Positions 62,501-64,000 of a stretch of DNA of 64,000 bases are shown piece after piece. The stretch's first letter is position 1. Each line of letters begins with the position of its first letter. Origin of the DNA: Sphagnum magellanicum (lineage: Eukaryota > Streptophyta > Sphagnopsida > Sphagnales > Sphagnaceae); contig CM038908.1 in NCBI GenBank assembly GCA_021904315.1, positions 35,206,001 through 35,270,000 of the forward strand. Reading direction: 5' to 3'. The translations under genes and the position numbers were made by a program. The notes under the pieces are model-generated. The model was not told the DNA's origin, did not search any database, and saw only the letters and a program-made list of their open reading frames with translations.

Positions 62501-64000
62501 TCAATGTAAGTATGAGCCTTCTTGAACATGCTCCAACACTCATCAGGCAGGTTTGTAGCACTTAGTGCTTGCACTGCAAATGCTGTGTCCCAAAGTTGGC
62601 TCCCATTGTAACCCTGTTAGTCAAATTGTAAACCATTCAAATCGAGTCCAGCAGTCATAAGGTTGAACTACGATAGCAAATAGGGACAAGAAGCTCAATG
62701 CCAAAAGAACAAGCACAGAAGGAAGAAAGAGGTGAATGACAAGACCTGCATCTTCATGCCATCTTCAGCTACCCAAAGAAAGTCATAGATACGAGGAAGA
62801 TGACGCTTGAATGCTTCTGAATTCGGGTCCTCCACCCAACATGCCAGCATGTTCATCACCTGTTCAGAGTCACCACCAGTACCTCTGGTATTACATGATG
62901 CCCCAGGAGAATTCACAGGAGCCTCGATCAGCAATAGAAAGCAAGTTGCTTTAATCAGAAGATTTCTCCCATCTGGCTCAAAATTGCACATTTACATCAA
63001 AGAGTCTTCATAGAGTTGACAAAAAAACTTAACAAGAACACCCATTTTATCAGTCTCAAAGAGTTGGCACAATGAAGACCCAACTAAACACGAGAATTTG
63101 ACGACATACCTTGTTGACAGGCCCAATGTCTATATATCGGGTATTCACATCCTCATAGTGGACATGTTCCATGGCTGTGGCAAGGGCCTTTTTACGAAGA
63201 AGTGAACCAGGCCAATGCATCAATATGGGTTCCACTACCTTGTGCAGAGTGCCCCAAAGAATGTCCTGTATTAATGGATGTGGGTAGTACAAGTCTTCCT
63301 GCAAATAAGACACCCAACAAATTAGAAGAAAAATTCAAATCTGACGAATTGTTCATGCTTGTGGTTGCTCATATATCCCTTTTCACCAGCTTCAGAAGCC
63401 AAACAAAAAGTGGAGGGACTCTTGCTATTAAAAAAAAACAACTTCAAACTCACCTTGGCACACTCATTGCGAGCTTTATTCCAGTCAATTTTGGAGTATG
63501 GTTGTATGAAAATTTCTTCTCTGAGAGCCTTGACTGTGTTTGTAATGGGTCCTGTGAATCGCTTTCCATAGATGTAGCTCATGGGCAAGTACACCATCCG
63601 GCAGTGGCACCACATCCTTCCTGTCACAAATACACTTTACTGTGGTGAGAGATGCTGGTAAGACTCAGAACGCATTTTGCAAGAAATTCCAAGAACTGCA
63701 CACATGAAGAATCCAGGAAAAGAGAGGCACACCTGGATGCATTGGGAGGAAATAGGGCAGCATCCAAATCTCAGGGGGCAATGGGTTATTGCCCGGCCAC
63801 TCAAAAGCTCCAAGAACCTGAAGACAGCAAAAAAAAATTAGGGCACAGTGACAGAAAGCCCAGAACTTTGGAATGACAGAATTGGAGTGTAGATTCTACA
63901 AACACACAAGGAGAAGAAGGAAGATAGGCCTTCAGTGCACACTTGCCGAAAGCCAGAACTTGCCCCATGAGGGTATGGAGGTGGCACCACCATGGTCCAG
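59504..64000 (-). CDS. CAS1: Cycloartenol synthase, C-terminal 552 residues (15 exons, 5' part outside the window)
   Basis: Exons, in transcript order: 63947-64000, 63733-63817, 63454-63620, 63110-63298, 62746-62859, 62491-62613, 62184-62306, 61937-62035, 61705-61761, 61496-61542, 60952-61095, 60570-60747, 60328-60408, 59858-59941 and 59504-59617. The enzyme cyclises 2,3-oxidosqualene to cycloartenol, the first plant sterol precursor, on ER membranes. Family motifs include [19 protein letters not shown]-like sequence, [89 protein letters not shown] and PIWALGEYR. The Tyr, His and Ile that specify cycloartenol (Arabidopsis Y410, H477, I481) are all kept. The catalytic DCTAE reads DCSSE; the Asp is intact. 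The first visible intron uses a GC donor. Roughly 200 N-terminal residues lie off the right edge. Confidence 0.95.
63818..63946 (-). other. GC-AG intron in cycloartenol synthase
   Basis: The exon ending GGCAAGTTCTGGCTTTCG is followed on the minus strand by GCAAGT, not GTAAGT, and the intron ends TCTTCAG. Only this donor keeps the frame that joins SWGKFWLS to [12 protein letters not shown], a well-conserved join in the family. The intron is 129 bases. GC-AG introns are a known minor class that normally keeps a strong AAGT context, as here. Confidence 0.85.

Noticed and set aside
63947-64000. Alternative frame at the right edge reading [17 protein letters not shown] with a GT donor
   Set aside because: The other frame gives [18 protein letters not shown], which is the conserved cyclase sequence. 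It needs the GC donor instead.

Overview
This is nuclear DNA from a land plant. Its genes are built from many short exons with GT-AG introns, and they encode plant-type proteins: cycloartenol synthase, an ATG18/BCAS3 protein, UreD, a kinase-PP2C fusion, Vapyrin and an LEA_2 membrane protein. Two further genes, the centriole protein SAS-6 and an 18-repeat sperm-tail PG-rich (STPGR/SHIPPO) protein, belong to flagellated cells. Seed plants with immotile sperm have lost SAS-6, so the source is probably a plant with swimming sperm (bryophyte, lycophyte or fern; less likely a cycad or Ginkgo). The species cannot be named from the sequence alone.

Layout. 1-119: 3' end of an unidentified gene (+). 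3009-8399: ATG18/BCAS3 gene (-), with a probable leader intron reaching to about 9.75 kb. 9.8-15.4 kb: intergenic, with three minisatellite arrays. 15448-21671: SAS6 (+), 14 exons, with a satellite-like array in intron 1. 22633-27382: kinase-PP2C fusion (-), 12 exons, convergent with SAS6. 28533-30119: Vapyrin-type MSP-ankyrin gene (-), one exon. 32275-33579: UreD (+), one exon, divergent from Vapyrin across 2.15 kb. 33.6-47.5 kb: gene-poor, AT-rich DNA with microsatellites, tandem arrays, telomere-like motifs, a SINE-like element and a decayed transposase. 47513-49003: LEA_2 membrane protein (+). 49.0-52.9 kb: no confident gene. 52940-57801: STPGR protein (-), 5 exons. 59504-64000: the last 15 exons of cycloartenol synthase (-), running off the right edge.

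All exon chains given here were joined by hand. Splice phases agree at every junction, so seven reading frames are closed and complete: 1171, 832, 675, 528, 434, 240 and 956 residues. Cycloartenol synthase gives 552 C-terminal residues.

The genes do not form one pathway or operon. Two (SAS6 and STPGR) point to sperm basal bodies and axonemes, but they lie 31 kb apart with unrelated genes between. The others cover autophagy, signalling, membrane traffic or symbiosis, urease maturation and sterol synthesis. I found no convincing new multi-gene system. The best leads are a His6 tract in UreD, a DCSSE variant of the DCTAE catalytic motif, a GC-AG intron in cycloartenol synthase, and the satellite-like array in SAS6 intron 1.
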